The position numbers were made by a program, and so were the translations under genes. Below the pieces are notes generated by a model, which worked only from the letters and a program-made list of their open reading frames with translations, was not told where the DNA came from and did not search any database. A stretch of DNA of 15,652 bases from Desulfobulbus sp. (GTDB lineage: Bacteria; Desulfobacterota; Desulfobulbia; Desulfobulbales; Desulfobulbaceae): NCBI GenBank assembly GCA_030600525.1, contig JAUVLX010000041.1, positions 1 to 15,652 on the forward strand, given 5' to 3'. Below are positions 6,966-14,926 of this stretch, piece by piece (within the stretch, counting starts at the first letter, position 1; every line of letters begins with the position of its first letter).

Positions 6966-7232
6966 AGCTTCATTGCATCAAAATAGAATTTCTTAAAAAA
7001 CAACAAAACAAGAACAGACCACAGAAAGAGCAACCAAAAAAAGTACAAATTCTTTTACTGTGCTGCTTAAATACGGTATATTTACCGTAGATTTAATATT
7101 GGTGACCAAACTTGCGTTTTTAGATTCTAAGCAGTGCCCGTATTCGTCAAATAGTGTTCTTCCTTATGGTGACATAGAGCTATTTGATGAAAAATCAACT
7201 TTCTTTCATTTCCAAAGAAAAACGTATCTAAA
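6966..7232. other. 267-base intergenic region between mutS and amiC: promoter, palindrome and possible structured leader
   Basis: No gene is seen here. The first 85 bases are A-rich without clear features. The promoter and palindrome at 7054-7089 are listed separately. If transcription starts near 7089 the amiC mRNA has an untranslated leader of about 143 bases. Within it, CGTCAAATAG (7145-7154) can pair with CTATTTGATG (7180-7189; 9 Watson-Crick pairs and one G-U) across a 25-base loop. The right arm also belongs to a competing small hairpin, TTGAT-GAAAA-ATCAA (7184-7198). A third AU-only hairpin, TTTCTTT (7200-7206) with AAAGAAA (7214-7220), lies just before the start codon, where no Shine-Dalgarno is visible. 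Confidence 0.45.
7054..7089 (+). promoter_or_regulatory. amiC promoter candidate with overlapping 7-bp palindrome
   Basis: TTTACT (7054-7059, 4 of 6 to TTGACA) and TATATT (7077-7082, 5 of 6 to TATAAT) are exactly 17 bases apart, a good sigma-70-type promoter. A perfect inverted repeat, TACGGTA-TATT-TACCGTA (7072-7089), is placed right over the -10 box and predicted start site. A protein bound there would block RNA polymerase, so it looks like a repressor operator. The alternative is a chance palindrome in AT-rich DNA. Confidence 0.5.
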
Positions 7233-9104
7233 ATGATCACAAGGCAGTTCACAATCCTCAACCTCTTGCGTTATACGCATATTCTTTTTTTAGCTGTAGC
7301 AGCGACAATGGCAGTATTGTTTTTTTATAGTGCCACAGGTTATGGAATGGGAACGACCGACGAGGTAAACGGGCGGCACGACCTTATTGAAAAAAGCTAC
7401 AAAGCGGCAAAGGATTTTTACTACCAGCTGGAAAGCGACCATGATTTAGGTCTGCAAAGAAAAAACTGGCTCAAAGGCGTCCGTAAATTTAGAAAACTCT
7501 ATCTCGAACATACAAAAGGACCACTAGCACCTTCTGCTCTCTACATGATGGGTAAGATGCAATACAAAATGTATCAGCGTTTTCACCTATCCATAGATCT
7601 GGAAGATTCTATCGGTTATTACAATGATGTGGTCACCATTTTCCCAGAAAATTCGCTTGCCGATGACGCCTCATATAATGCAGCTGAAATATATCTAAAC
7701 GACAAAAGCAATCAAAAACTGGCAGCCGATCAGTATCTTAAAATAGTGCAGCAATTTCCGACTGGCGACAAGTACTCGCAAGCATTTAACAGACTGCAAA
7801 AGCTTCAAAAAAGTGGGATAATACAAATCCCTGCCCACCTGAGACATAAACAAAAAGAAAATAAGCTGGTCAATGTCCTCCCGGTTAAATACTGGTCATC
7901 TGATGACTATACCCGTATCGTTATCCGAGCCTCATCACCTGTCCATTACTCTTCAGAACTTCTCGAAGAAACAACAGGGCAACCCAGACGATTATACATT
8001 GACTTTAATCCCAGCTACATTCCTCCAAAATATCGTTCACCAGTACCCATTGAGGATGGACTACTCAAGCAAATTCGGACAGGGCAATTCACCGACTCCA
8101 CAGTAAGGGTTGTTCTCGATATAGAGTCCATATCAGACTATAAAATATTCAGCCTTAATGATCCTTTCAGGGTTGTCATAGACGTGCATGGCAACAAGAA
8201 GAAAACACAACCTTCCGAGAAAACAATTACAGCGCATAAAAAAAAGTCAGTTCCGACATTGCCTGATTTTAAAAATAGTAAACGAATGACAATAAAAGCA
8301 GAAAGCACCCATCCTTTTATTAGCCTTCAGGACCATAAAAAAAGGAAACCTACAGACAAGGCAACAGCAATCTCGTCATCCTCTCCTACAAAGTACTCTC
8401 TCGCGCAGCAGCTTGGGCTTGGGGTCCGAAAAATAGTTATTGATCCTGGCCATGGTGGGAAGGATCCAGGAGCTATTGCCCATGGCCTTAAAGAAAAAGA
8501 TATTGTGTTAACAATATCTAAAAAGCTAGCTAACGTACTCGAAACCACCTATGGATACGAAGTGTCACTCACCCGCACCAATGACGTATTTATTCCGCTT
8601 GAGGAACGTACTGCCATTGCCAATACTCTGAAAGCAGACCTCTTCATATCCATACATGTCAATGCGCACAAAGACATGAGCATCAGTGGTACTGAAACCT
8701 ACTTCCTCAATCTGGCAACCAATGCAGAGGCGATGCGGGTAGCAGCTCTTGAAAATGCAACCTCAACCCATAATATAGGTGAGATGCAAGATATACTTTC
8801 AAGTTTAATGCAAAATTCCAAAATCAATGAATCATCAAGGCTTGCTGAATATGTGCATGCCAACTTAATCTCCGGCCTTGTCTCCAATTACCCTATTCGT
8901 GATCTTGGAGTAAAACAGGCACCTTTTTATGTCCTTATTGGTGCAGAGATGCCAGCAGTACTTGCAGAAATCGCCTTTTTGTCAAATCCAAATGAGGCTA
9001 AGCTGCTCAATAGCACCCATTATCAAAACAAGGTAGCTCAACATATTGCGGCTGGTGTTGTATCCTATATAGATCATCACACAACGGCTGCTCTTCAACT
9101 ATAA
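7233..9104 (+). CDS. amiC: N-acetylmuramoyl-L-alanine amidase, AmiC type, with N-terminal TPR-like region and AMIN domain
   Basis: This 623-residue envelope protein cuts the amide bond between MurNAc and the peptide stem to separate daughter cells. Residues 16-33 are a signal or anchor helix. Residues about 45-195 are helical with repeated Tyr/Ala patterns like tetratricopeptide or YbgF/BamD-type repeats (SALYMMGKMQYKMYQRF, SYNAAEIYL, AADQYLKIVQQFP). An AMIN domain spans about 213-323, the part that targets amidases to peptidoglycan and the division site. A basic, low-complexity linker (325-400) leads to the Amidase_3 catalytic domain, with zinc ligands His407 (DPGHGGKDPGA), Glu421 (KEKD) and His475 (SIHVNA) and catalytic Glu579 (LAEIAFLSN). 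Classical AmiC from E. coli is about 417 residues; the extra length is the TPR-like region. The ATG at 7233 lacks a Shine-Dalgarno but is needed to include the export helix. It is monocistronic, with its own promoter candidate and a terminator at 9221-9258. Confidence 0.94.
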   Translation: MITRQFTILNLLRYTHILFLAVAATMAVLFFYSATGYGMGTTDEVNGRHDLIEKSYKAAKDFYYQLESDHDLGLQRKNWLKGVRKFRKLYLEHTKGPLAPSALYMMGKMQYKMYQRFHLSIDLEDSIGYYNDVVTIFPENSLADDASYNAAEIYLNDKSNQKLAADQYLKIVQQFPTGDKYSQAFNRLQKLQKSGIIQIPAHLRHKQKENKLVNVLPVKYWSSDDYTRIVIRASSPVHYSSELLEETTGQPRRLYIDFNPSYIPPKYRSPVPIEDGLLKQIRTGQFTDSTVRVVLDIESISDYKIFSLNDPFRVVIDVHGNKKKTQPSEKTITAHKKKSVPTLPDFKNSKRMTIKAESTHPFISLQDHKKRKPTDKATAISSSSPTKYSLAQQLGLGVRKIVIDPGHGGKDPGAIAHGLKEKDIVLTISKKLANVLETTYGYEVSLTRTNDVFIPLEERTAIANTLKADLFISIHVNAHKDMSISGTETYFLNLATNAEAMRVAALENATSTHNIGEMQDILSSLMQNSKINESSRLAEYVHANLISGLVSNYPIRDLGVKQAPFYVLIGAEMPAVLAEIAFLSNPNEAKLLNSTHYQNKVAQHIAAGVVSYIDHHTTAALQL

Positions 9105-9216
9105 CAAATTCTTTCAACGATCCACAAACCGTTACCACCCCCCAAAATAGCATTAACGATTCGTGGCATAGAACTATTCCCCTGAGCTTGGACTAGTGCC
9201 TCAGAGTAAAAAAAAA

Positions 9217-9261
9217 CACAAAAAAAAGGGGCTGCCTAAATAGGCAGCCCCTTTTTTTGTG
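9217..9261. terminator. Symmetric bidirectional rho-independent terminator between amiC and atpC
   Basis: An 11-bp perfect GC-rich stem, GGGGCTGCCTA (9228-9238) with TAGGCAGCCCC (9241-9251), has a 2-base loop. It is preceded by eight A (9220-9227) and followed by seven T (9252-9258), so it works as a terminator on either strand. Symmetry continues through CAC/GTG outside the A and T tracts, with one unpaired A. It ends both amiC (plus) and the atp operon (minus). The rest of the 177-base gap (9105-9281) shows no gene. Confidence 0.95.
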
Positions 9262-9281
9262 TAATACTATATATACTGATC

Positions 9282-9698
9282 TTAACTTCGTGCCATTTCT
9301 GCGGCTCTTAATCTAGCCATTGCCCTTTGCAAGGCTGCTTCAGCACGGACTCGATTTAGCGACTCAGCAGCTTGCTGAGCTTGAGCGAGTCTTTTTTCTG
9401 CCCTTTCCTTTGCCATCATTGCCCGGTTAACATCGATATCTTTACCGAACTCAGCGCTTTCAACAAGAAAGGTGATTTTATTATTGGAGACCTCAGAAAA
9501 ACCGCCACTAACCATAAGGTACTTTACCTGCTTGTCCTTTTTAAAACTTAAGGTACCGGTTTTAATGGTGCTCAGAAAAGGAGCATGGTTGGCCAGGACG
9601 CCAAACTCACCACCTACACCAGGGGCAGTGACGATGTCAACATCGTCACTGATCACAGGTCCGGTTGGTGTTACTACTTCAAGATGAATCTGTGCCAT
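9282..9698 (-). CDS. atpC: F1Fo ATP synthase subunit epsilon
   Basis: At 138 residues this has the usual epsilon fold: an N-terminal beta-sandwich beginning with IHLEVVTPTGPV, containing TAPGVGGEFGVLANHAP (44-60) and the strand MVSGGFSEV, then a C-terminal helix-turn-helix rich in Ala, Arg and Glu (about 90-138). Epsilon contacts gamma and the c-ring and its C-terminal helices can inhibit ATP hydrolysis. Both helices are present here. An AGGA about 8 bases upstream of the ATG (9698) supports the start. It is the last gene of the operon, 30 bases after atpD, and is followed by the shared terminator. Confidence 0.96.
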   Translation of the reverse strand: MAQIHLEVVTPTGPVISDDVDIVTAPGVGGEFGVLANHAPFLSTIKTGTLSFKKDKQVKYLMVSGGFSEVSNNKITFLVESAEFGKDIDVNRAMMAKERAEKRLAQAQQAAESLNRVRAEAALQRAMARLRAAEMARS

Positions 9699-9728
9699 AA
9701 GAGTGTCCTCTGTTCAGCTCGCTCAGCT

Positions 9729-11150
9729 TTATGCTTCAGCTTTCTGAGCTGCAGCTTTTTCTACCGCTTCTTCGATGCTACCAACCATGTAAAAGGCGGT
9801 TTCAGGCAGCTCATCATGCTTACCGTCAAGAATTTCTTTAAAGCTGCGAACAGTGTCTTCAACTTTAACATATTTACCAGGAAAGCCTGTGAAGACTTCA
9901 GCAACAAAAAACGGCTGCGAAAGGAAACGCTGAACCTTACGAGCACGAGTAACAGTAAGCTGATCTTCTTCAGAGAGTTCGTCCATACCAAGAATAGCGA
10001 TAATATCCTGCAGTTCTTTGTATTTCTGAAGAGCAACCTGAACACCACGAGCAGTTGCATAATGTTCTTCACCAACAACATTAGGATCAAGAATACGGCT
10101 GGTTGAGTCAAGTGGATCAACAGCAGGATAGATTCCAAGCTCAGAAATTTGACGGGAAAGAACAACAGTTCCGTCAAGGTGAGCAAATGTAGTTGCAGGC
10201 GCAGGGTCAGTCAAGTCATCAGCAGGTACGTATACACATTGTACCGCTGTAATTGAACCCTTTGTGGTGGAGGTAATACGTTCCTGCAGAGCACCAAGAT
10301 CAGTTGCAAGTGTAGGCTGATAACCAACCGCAGATGGAGTACGTCCCAAAAGGGCGGAAACCTCTGAACCAGCTTGTGTGAAGCGGAAAATATTGTCAAC
10401 GAAGAAAAGAACATCCTGACCTTCTTCATCACGAAAATATTCCGCAGCAGTCAAACCGGTCAAGGCGACACGCATACGAGCTCCAGGAGGTTCAGTCATC
10501 TGCCCGTACACCAATGCTGCCTTAGGCAATACGCCAGATTCCTTCATCTCATTGTAAAGGTCATTACCTTCACGGGTACGCTCACCAACACCACAGAATA
10601 CAGAAATACCACCATGCTGCATTGCGATGTTGTTAACCATCTCCATCATAATAACGGTTTTACCACAACCAGCACCGCCAAACAGTCCCATTTTACCACC
10701 ACGTGGAAAAGGAACCAAAAGGTCGATTACCTTAATGCCTGTCTCAAGTACATTCACGTCGGTGTCCTGCTCAGTAAACAGAGGGGCAGGCCTGTGAATA
10801 GGCATTCTTTTTTCGGTGTTAATATCTCCCATACCATCAACAGGTCGACCAACAACATTCATAATGCGGCCAAGGGCTGCTGAACCGACAGGGATGCTAA
10901 TTGCTTCTGCGGAATCACGTACTTCCATACCGCGAACAAGACCATCAGTCTGATCCATGGCAACTGTACGTACAACATTATCGCCTAAATGCTGCGCAAC
11001 CTCACAAACGAGATTATCAGCTACATCGCTGATAGCAGGATTAGAGATATACAACGCGTTCAAAATTTCGGGTAAATCACCCGGTTCAAACTCGACATCA
11101 ACAACAGGACCAATGACCTGTATAATTTTTCCAACTCGTGACTCACCCAT
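9729..11150 (-). CDS. atpD: F1Fo ATP synthase subunit beta (catalytic)
   Basis: The 473-residue catalytic subunit is complete. The P-loop GGAGCGKT is at 158-165, followed by VIMMEMVNNIA, and GERTREGNDLY, VALTGLTAAEYFRDEEGQDVLFF and the DELSEED lever that engages gamma are all present. It binds and converts ADP and phosphate in the three catalytic sites of F1. An ideal GGAGG (11159-11163) sits 8 bases before the ATG, so the start is firm. The residue before GKT is Cys162, whereas the E. coli enzyme has Val there (GGAGVGKT). It lies between atpG and atpC in the standard order. Confidence 0.99.
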   Translation of the reverse strand: MGESRVGKIIQVIGPVVDVEFEPGDLPEILNALYISNPAISDVADNLVCEVAQHLGDNVVRTVAMDQTDGLVRGMEVRDSAEAISIPVGSAALGRIMNVVGRPVDGMGDINTEKRMPIHRPAPLFTEQDTDVNVLETGIKVIDLLVPFPRGGKMGLFGGAGCGKTVIMMEMVNNIAMQHGGISVFCGVGERTREGNDLYNEMKESGVLPKAALVYGQMTEPPGARMRVALTGLTAAEYFRDEEGQDVLFFVDNIFRFTQAGSEVSALLGRTPSAVGYQPTLATDLGALQERITSTTKGSITAVQCVYVPADDLTDPAPATTFAHLDGTVVLSRQISELGIYPAVDPLDSTSRILDPNVVGEEHYATARGVQVALQKYKELQDIIAILGMDELSEEDQLTVTRARKVQRFLSQPFFVAEVFTGFPGKYVKVEDTVRSFKEILDGKHDELPETAFYMVGSIEEAVEKAAAQKAEA

Positions 11151-11194
11151 CTGAATGGCCTCCTCAATCTTGTAAAATACTCTACGGTAGAGCG

Positions 11195-12076
11195 TTAGCC
11201 TTTAAGTGCCGCAGCACCACCGACAATATCCATTAACTCACCGGTAACAGCAGCCTGGCGAGCTTTATTATACAATTGTGTAAGTTCATCGATCATATCC
11301 TTACATGCATTGGTAGCATTGTCCATTGCTGTCATCCTGGCAGCATGTTCGCTCGCTCCAACTTCAAGCATGGCGTGATAAACCTGAACATTCAAATATA
11401 AAGGAAGCAGAACTTCCATAATCTCGTTTGGGTCAGGTTCATAAATATATGATCCAGTTGCGCCGCTCTGTTCTTGAGCAGAATTCTCTTCGCCTTCAAC
11501 AGGCTTAATAGGAAGCAATTCTTCTCGTTCAGGTTTCTGAGCAGCGACAGAATGAAACTTTCCGTATACGATATCAACCTGGTCACTCTCGCCTTTGAGA
11601 AAGGCTTCAGTAATATCATGGGAAATCTCACGCGCATTAAAGATCTGGAAAGTACCCATAATATCATTATAGGCTTTTCTGAGTTTTCCAGATTTCTTAA
11701 AAGCTTGCGTTCCTTTCTTGCCGACGGTGACAATGCTTACGCTTTTGCCTTCGCTCTCGTACTGCTTAACAAGCTTTTCAACGGTTTTAATTATATTGCT
11801 GTTAAAACTACCGCAAAGACCACGATCAGAAGTAACAATAACGATCTCTACAGTTTTAACATCCCGTATTTCCATGAGTGGGAGGTTTGCATCTTCCATA
11901 CCAGCTGAAAGTTCACCCATTGTTCCGGCGAACTTCTCTGCATAGGGTCTGAAAGACTCCATCTTATCCTGTGCACCTCTCAACTTTGCAGAAGCAACCA
12001 TGTTCATGGCCTTGGTGATCTGCGCAGTTTTCTTTACACCGGCGATTTTGTCTTTGACATCCTTTAATCCAGGCAT
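11195..12076 (-). CDS. atpG: F1Fo ATP synthase subunit gamma (rotor shaft)
   Basis: This 293-residue protein has both conserved ends that form the rotating coiled coil: an N-terminal stretch with KITKAM-like TAQITKAMNMVASAKLR (17-33) and a C-terminal one with MTAMDNATNACKDMIDELTQLYNKARQA. The middle globular domain includes VIVTSDRGLCGSFN (about 79-92), a family signature. A negatively charged stretch around residues 195-215 (PVEGEENSAQEQ) is a variable loop. An AGGA about 9 bases upstream of the ATG at 12076 supports the start. Gamma transmits rotation of the c-ring to the alpha-beta hexamer. Confidence 0.98.
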   Translation of the reverse strand: MPGLKDVKDKIAGVKKTAQITKAMNMVASAKLRGAQDKMESFRPYAEKFAGTMGELSAGMEDANLPLMEIRDVKTVEIVIVTSDRGLCGSFNSNIIKTVEKLVKQYESEGKSVSIVTVGKKGTQAFKKSGKLRKAYNDIMGTFQIFNAREISHDITEAFLKGESDQVDIVYGKFHSVAAQKPEREELLPIKPVEGEENSAQEQSGATGSYIYEPDPNEIMEVLLPLYLNVQVYHAMLEVGASEHAARMTAMDNATNACKDMIDELTQLYNKARQAAVTGELMDIVGGAAALKG

Positions 12077-12094
12077 AAGACTCTGTCCTTATGA

Positions 12095-13618
12095 TTAATT
12101 CAGGCCCTTTGTGGCCTTAAAGGTCTCGCCAAAGGACGTCAGTGTTTTCTTCATTTTTGTTTCAAGCTCACCGGAGATTGCTTCTTTCTCTTTAAGCTCT
12201 TGAAAAATTGAAGGTTCATTAGCTTCTATATAGCCATACATTTCCTGCTCATAGTCAGCAAGTGTGTTTACAGGGAAAGAATCAAGGAATCCCTTTGTAC
12301 CTGCAAAAATAATGGTTACCTGCTTTTCCTTTGAGAGCGGCTGATACTGTGGTTGTTTAAGAATCTCAACGAGTCTTTCACCACGGGTCAGCTGTGCCTG
12401 GGTTGCAGCATCAAGATCAGATCCGAAACCAGCAAACGCTGCAAGCTCACGATACTGAGCAAGATCAAGTCGCAAGGTTCCTGCAACCTGCTTCATTGCT
12501 TTTACCTGTGCAGAACCACCAACACGAGATACTGACAGGCCGACATTAATTGCAGGGCGGACACCGGCAAAAAAGAGGCTAGGCTCAAGATATACCTGAC
12601 CATCAGTGATGGAAATTACGTTTGTAGGAATGAACGCGGAAACGTCACCAGCCTGTGTTTCAATGATCGGCAGAGCAGTCAGAGAGCCGGCACCCAGTTC
12701 ATCACTTACTTTAGCAGAACGCTCAAGCAATCTGGAGTGGTTGAAGAAAATGTCTCCAGGGAATGCCTCACGTCCTGGGGGACGACGAAGCAGCAGTGAA
12801 AGTTCACGGTAGGAAACAGCCTGCTTGGAAAGATCGTCATAAACAATCAATGCATGCTGGCCATTATCACGAAAATACTCACCCATCGCACAACCGGAAA
12901 AAGCAGATACATACTGCATTGGCGCAGGATCGGAAGCACAGGCAGCAACAACGGTTGTGTACTCCATGGCACCGTGTTTTCTCAGAGCTTCAACAACCAA
13001 GGCTACGGTTGATTTCTTCTGGCCGATGGCGACATATATACAGTGTACATCAGTGTCTTTCTGAGCAATAATTGCATCTACGCAGAGAGCGGTTTTACCA
13101 ATCTGCCGGTCACCGATTACAAGTTCACGCTGTCCTTTACCAACCGGGGTCATCGCATCAACTGCCTTGGCACCGGTATAACAAGGCTCATGTACACCTT
13201 TCCTTGCGATAACACCTGGGGCGACCACTTCCATTTTACTGAAGTTTTTGGCATCAATGGCTCCTTTACCATCGATAGGCTGACCAATACCATCAACAAC
13301 ACGACCTTCCATTTCAGGTCCAACTGGAACCTCAGCAATACGTCCGGTCCGTTTAACGATATCGCCTTCTTTAATATAACGAACGTCACCAAGAATAGCA
13401 CAACCAACGTTGTCTTCTTCAAGGTTCAGGGCAAGTCCGAAAATATTCCCCGGAAATTCGAGCAGCTCCATGGCCTGACAATTTTCTACGCCATAGACAC
13501 GTGCAATACCGTCACCCACCGAAAGTACTGTTCCGGTTTCCTTCAGGTCGACATCACTCTCGTAGCCAGCGATTTGATCCTTAATAATCTGGCTGATTTC
13601 TTCGGCTTTGATCTGCAT
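12095..13618 (-). CDS. atpA: F1Fo ATP synthase subunit alpha
   Basis: The 507-residue regulatory nucleotide-binding subunit is complete, with the beta-barrel N-terminal domain (GTVLSVGDGIARVYG), the P-loop GDRQIGKT at 169-176, the VYDDLSKQAVSYRELSLLLR segment, and the C-terminal helical domain. Alpha alternates with beta in the F1 hexamer and supplies the arginine finger (in the GLSVSRVGGSAQ region) to the catalytic sites. The numbering of the P-loop equals that of E. coli, but residue 173 is Ile where Thr is almost universal (GDRQTGKT). A GGGGAGAG ribosome site overlaps the end of atpH just before the ATG at 13618. Codons read cleanly, with no frameshift. Confidence 0.99.
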   Translation of the reverse strand: MQIKAEEISQIIKDQIAGYESDVDLKETGTVLSVGDGIARVYGVENCQAMELLEFPGNIFGLALNLEEDNVGCAILGDVRYIKEGDIVKRTGRIAEVPVGPEMEGRVVDGIGQPIDGKGAIDAKNFSKMEVVAPGVIARKGVHEPCYTGAKAVDAMTPVGKGQRELVIGDRQIGKTALCVDAIIAQKDTDVHCIYVAIGQKKSTVALVVEALRKHGAMEYTTVVAACASDPAPMQYVSAFSGCAMGEYFRDNGQHALIVYDDLSKQAVSYRELSLLLRRPPGREAFPGDIFFNHSRLLERSAKVSDELGAGSLTALPIIETQAGDVSAFIPTNVISITDGQVYLEPSLFFAGVRPAINVGLSVSRVGGSAQVKAMKQVAGTLRLDLAQYRELAAFAGFGSDLDAATQAQLTRGERLVEILKQPQYQPLSKEKQVTIIFAGTKGFLDSFPVNTLADYEQEMYGYIEANEPSIFQELKEKEAISGELETKMKKTLTSFGETFKATKGLN

Positions 13619-13622
13619 TTGA

Positions 13623-14171
13623 CTAATCTCTCCCCTTGATAGATTCTTTTAATCCATTAAGTTGTGTCTTTATACTTCCGTCCAGTACCAAATCACCAAC
13701 CTTTGCGATGATGCCACCGATTATCGTCGGATCGACCTCGGTCTGAAGTATAACCTTATTTCCTGTAATTTTTTCTAAAGTAGCCTGGATATTTTTCTGT
13801 AGTTTGCTATCCAGTTCTACGGCAGAGACGACAGAACCATGACTGATGTTTTGGTCCATATCCACCATGATTTGTATTTCGCCGGCTATATCAGGCAAGA
13901 TGTCTGCTCTCTTTTTCTCAATTAACAAGTTAAGAAAACTGGACATTGTTGTATCTGCCTTTGCACTTTTGGCAATTTGAGCCATCACTTTTTGCCGTGC
14001 ATCAAGAGGATACAAAGGATTTGTCAACGCATCCCTTACACCAACGGCACTGTCATCGTACAATGCTGCGATAGCAGCTAGCAGCTCACTGTATTCTTCA
14101 TTTTTCCCTTGCTCTTTGCCCAAAGAAAAAAGCGCCTTTGCATAACGGCGTGCTAGAATTGTATTTTTCAC
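13623..14171 (-). CDS. atpH: F1Fo ATP synthase subunit delta (OSCP homologue)
   Basis: This 182-residue protein has the delta pattern: an N-terminal helical domain starting LARRYAKALFSLGKEQGK, a middle region with FLNLLIEKKRADILPDI, and the conserved C-terminal stretch VDPTIIGGIIAKVGDLVLDGSIKTQL. Delta sits on top of F1 and ties it to the b-subunit stalk. It starts with GTG (14169-14171), which overlaps the atpF stop TGA as GTGA, and ends 4 bases before the atpA start. The GTG start is chosen because it reproduces the family N-terminus and the coupling overlap. Confidence 0.97.
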   Translation of the reverse strand: MKNTILARRYAKALFSLGKEQGKNEEYSELLAAIAALYDDSAVGVRDALTNPLYPLDARQKVMAQIAKSAKADTTMSSFLNLLIEKKRADILPDIAGEIQIMVDMDQNISHGSVVSAVELDSKLQKNIQATLEKITGNKVILQTEVDPTIIGGIIAKVGDLVLDGSIKTQLNGLKESIKGRD

Positions 14172-14926
14172 TGTACCGTCCCCACTCTTTCAAGGAACTG
14201 TTCTGTTATCGTCACCTGATCTGCTGGAGTGAGATTGGAAACGATTAACTCCTCGGCCATTGCAGCTGCCTGCTCTGCAACCTCGTCACGTAACATCCGC
14301 TTTGCATCCTCCAATTCACCTTGAATAGAAGATTCTGCCTGACGTTTGATATCTTCAGCAGCTTGTTCAGCCTCAGCGAGAATCCGTTTCTTTTCATTCT
14401 CTGCTTGGGCTATTGCTTTTTCGACAACACGCTCCATCTCTTCTTCCATGCCGGCCAGTCGTGTTTCAAATACCTTGAACTCAGCCTTGGCATCGTCGCG
14501 TTTTGCTTCAAGCTCCTGCAGCTCTTCTTTGACCTGCTTCTGACGACCCGAGAGCCCAGTGGCAATAGGTTTGGCAAGAAACTTGACAAGCAGAATCACC
14601 AAAGCGATAAAGTTGATTGTTCTCCATAAAAGATCTTTCAGCTTTGCAGGAGCGAGCGAACCACCTTTGACCTCACCATGTCCACCTGCTGCTGCAGCAT
14701 GTGCATCGGCAGTGACTGCGTGAGAGTCATTTTGAGGTGTAACGGCTTCCGCTGATGCGTGGCCGACCGCTTCACCATGCGTATCCACTGCAGCAGTTTC
14801 AGCATGAACAGTAGTTTTCCCACTCTCGTCTTGGCTTGGTGTTGAAGCCATGACAATCGATGCCGTGCCTGAAAATAGCAACAGCAACAGAGTAGGTACA
14901 ATAATTCCGACAATACGAGATTTCAT
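14168..14926 (-). CDS. atpF: F1Fo ATP synthase subunit b with exported, His/Ala-rich N-terminal extension
   Basis: At 252 residues this is much longer than E. coli b (156). Residues 1-27 look like a cleavable signal peptide: basic start, a Leu-rich core, and VMA before Ser28. Residues 28-95 are a low-complexity segment rich in Ala, Thr and Gly with six His (41, 50, 56, 69, 76, 83). A membrane helix follows (about 103-121, WRTINFIALVILLVKFLAKP), then the GRQKQVKEEL motif and a long charged coiled coil to the C-terminus, as expected for the peripheral stalk. If the signal peptide acts, the His/Ala-rich part is periplasmic. Related N-terminal signal-like extensions are known in b subunits of Deltaproteobacteria, so it is probably lineage-specific rather than a mis-start. 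Starts and stops overlap both neighbours by 4 bases. Confidence 0.94.
   Translation of the reverse strand: MKSRIVGIIVPTLLLLLFSGTASIVMASTPSQDESGKTTVHAETAAVDTHGEAVGHASAEAVTPQNDSHAVTADAHAAAAGGHGEVKGGSLAPAKLKDLLWRTINFIALVILLVKFLAKPIATGLSGRQKQVKEELQELEAKRDDAKAEFKVFETRLAGMEEEMERVVEKAIAQAENEKKRILAEAEQAAEDIKRQAESSIQGELEDAKRMLRDEVAEQAAAMAEELIVSNLTPADQVTITEQFLERVGTVQ

Noticed and set aside
9182..9204. CTGAG...CTCAG inverted repeat upstream of the main terminator
   Set aside because: Short stem with a 13-base loop and no adjoining feature; the neighbouring strong terminator explains the region.
13043..13639. 198-codon plus-strand open frame opposite atpA, and similar ones at 9585-10106, 10374-10883 and 11474-11908
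   Set aside because: They are shadows of highly conserved ATP synthase genes on the other strand, whose codon bias leaves the antisense frame open.
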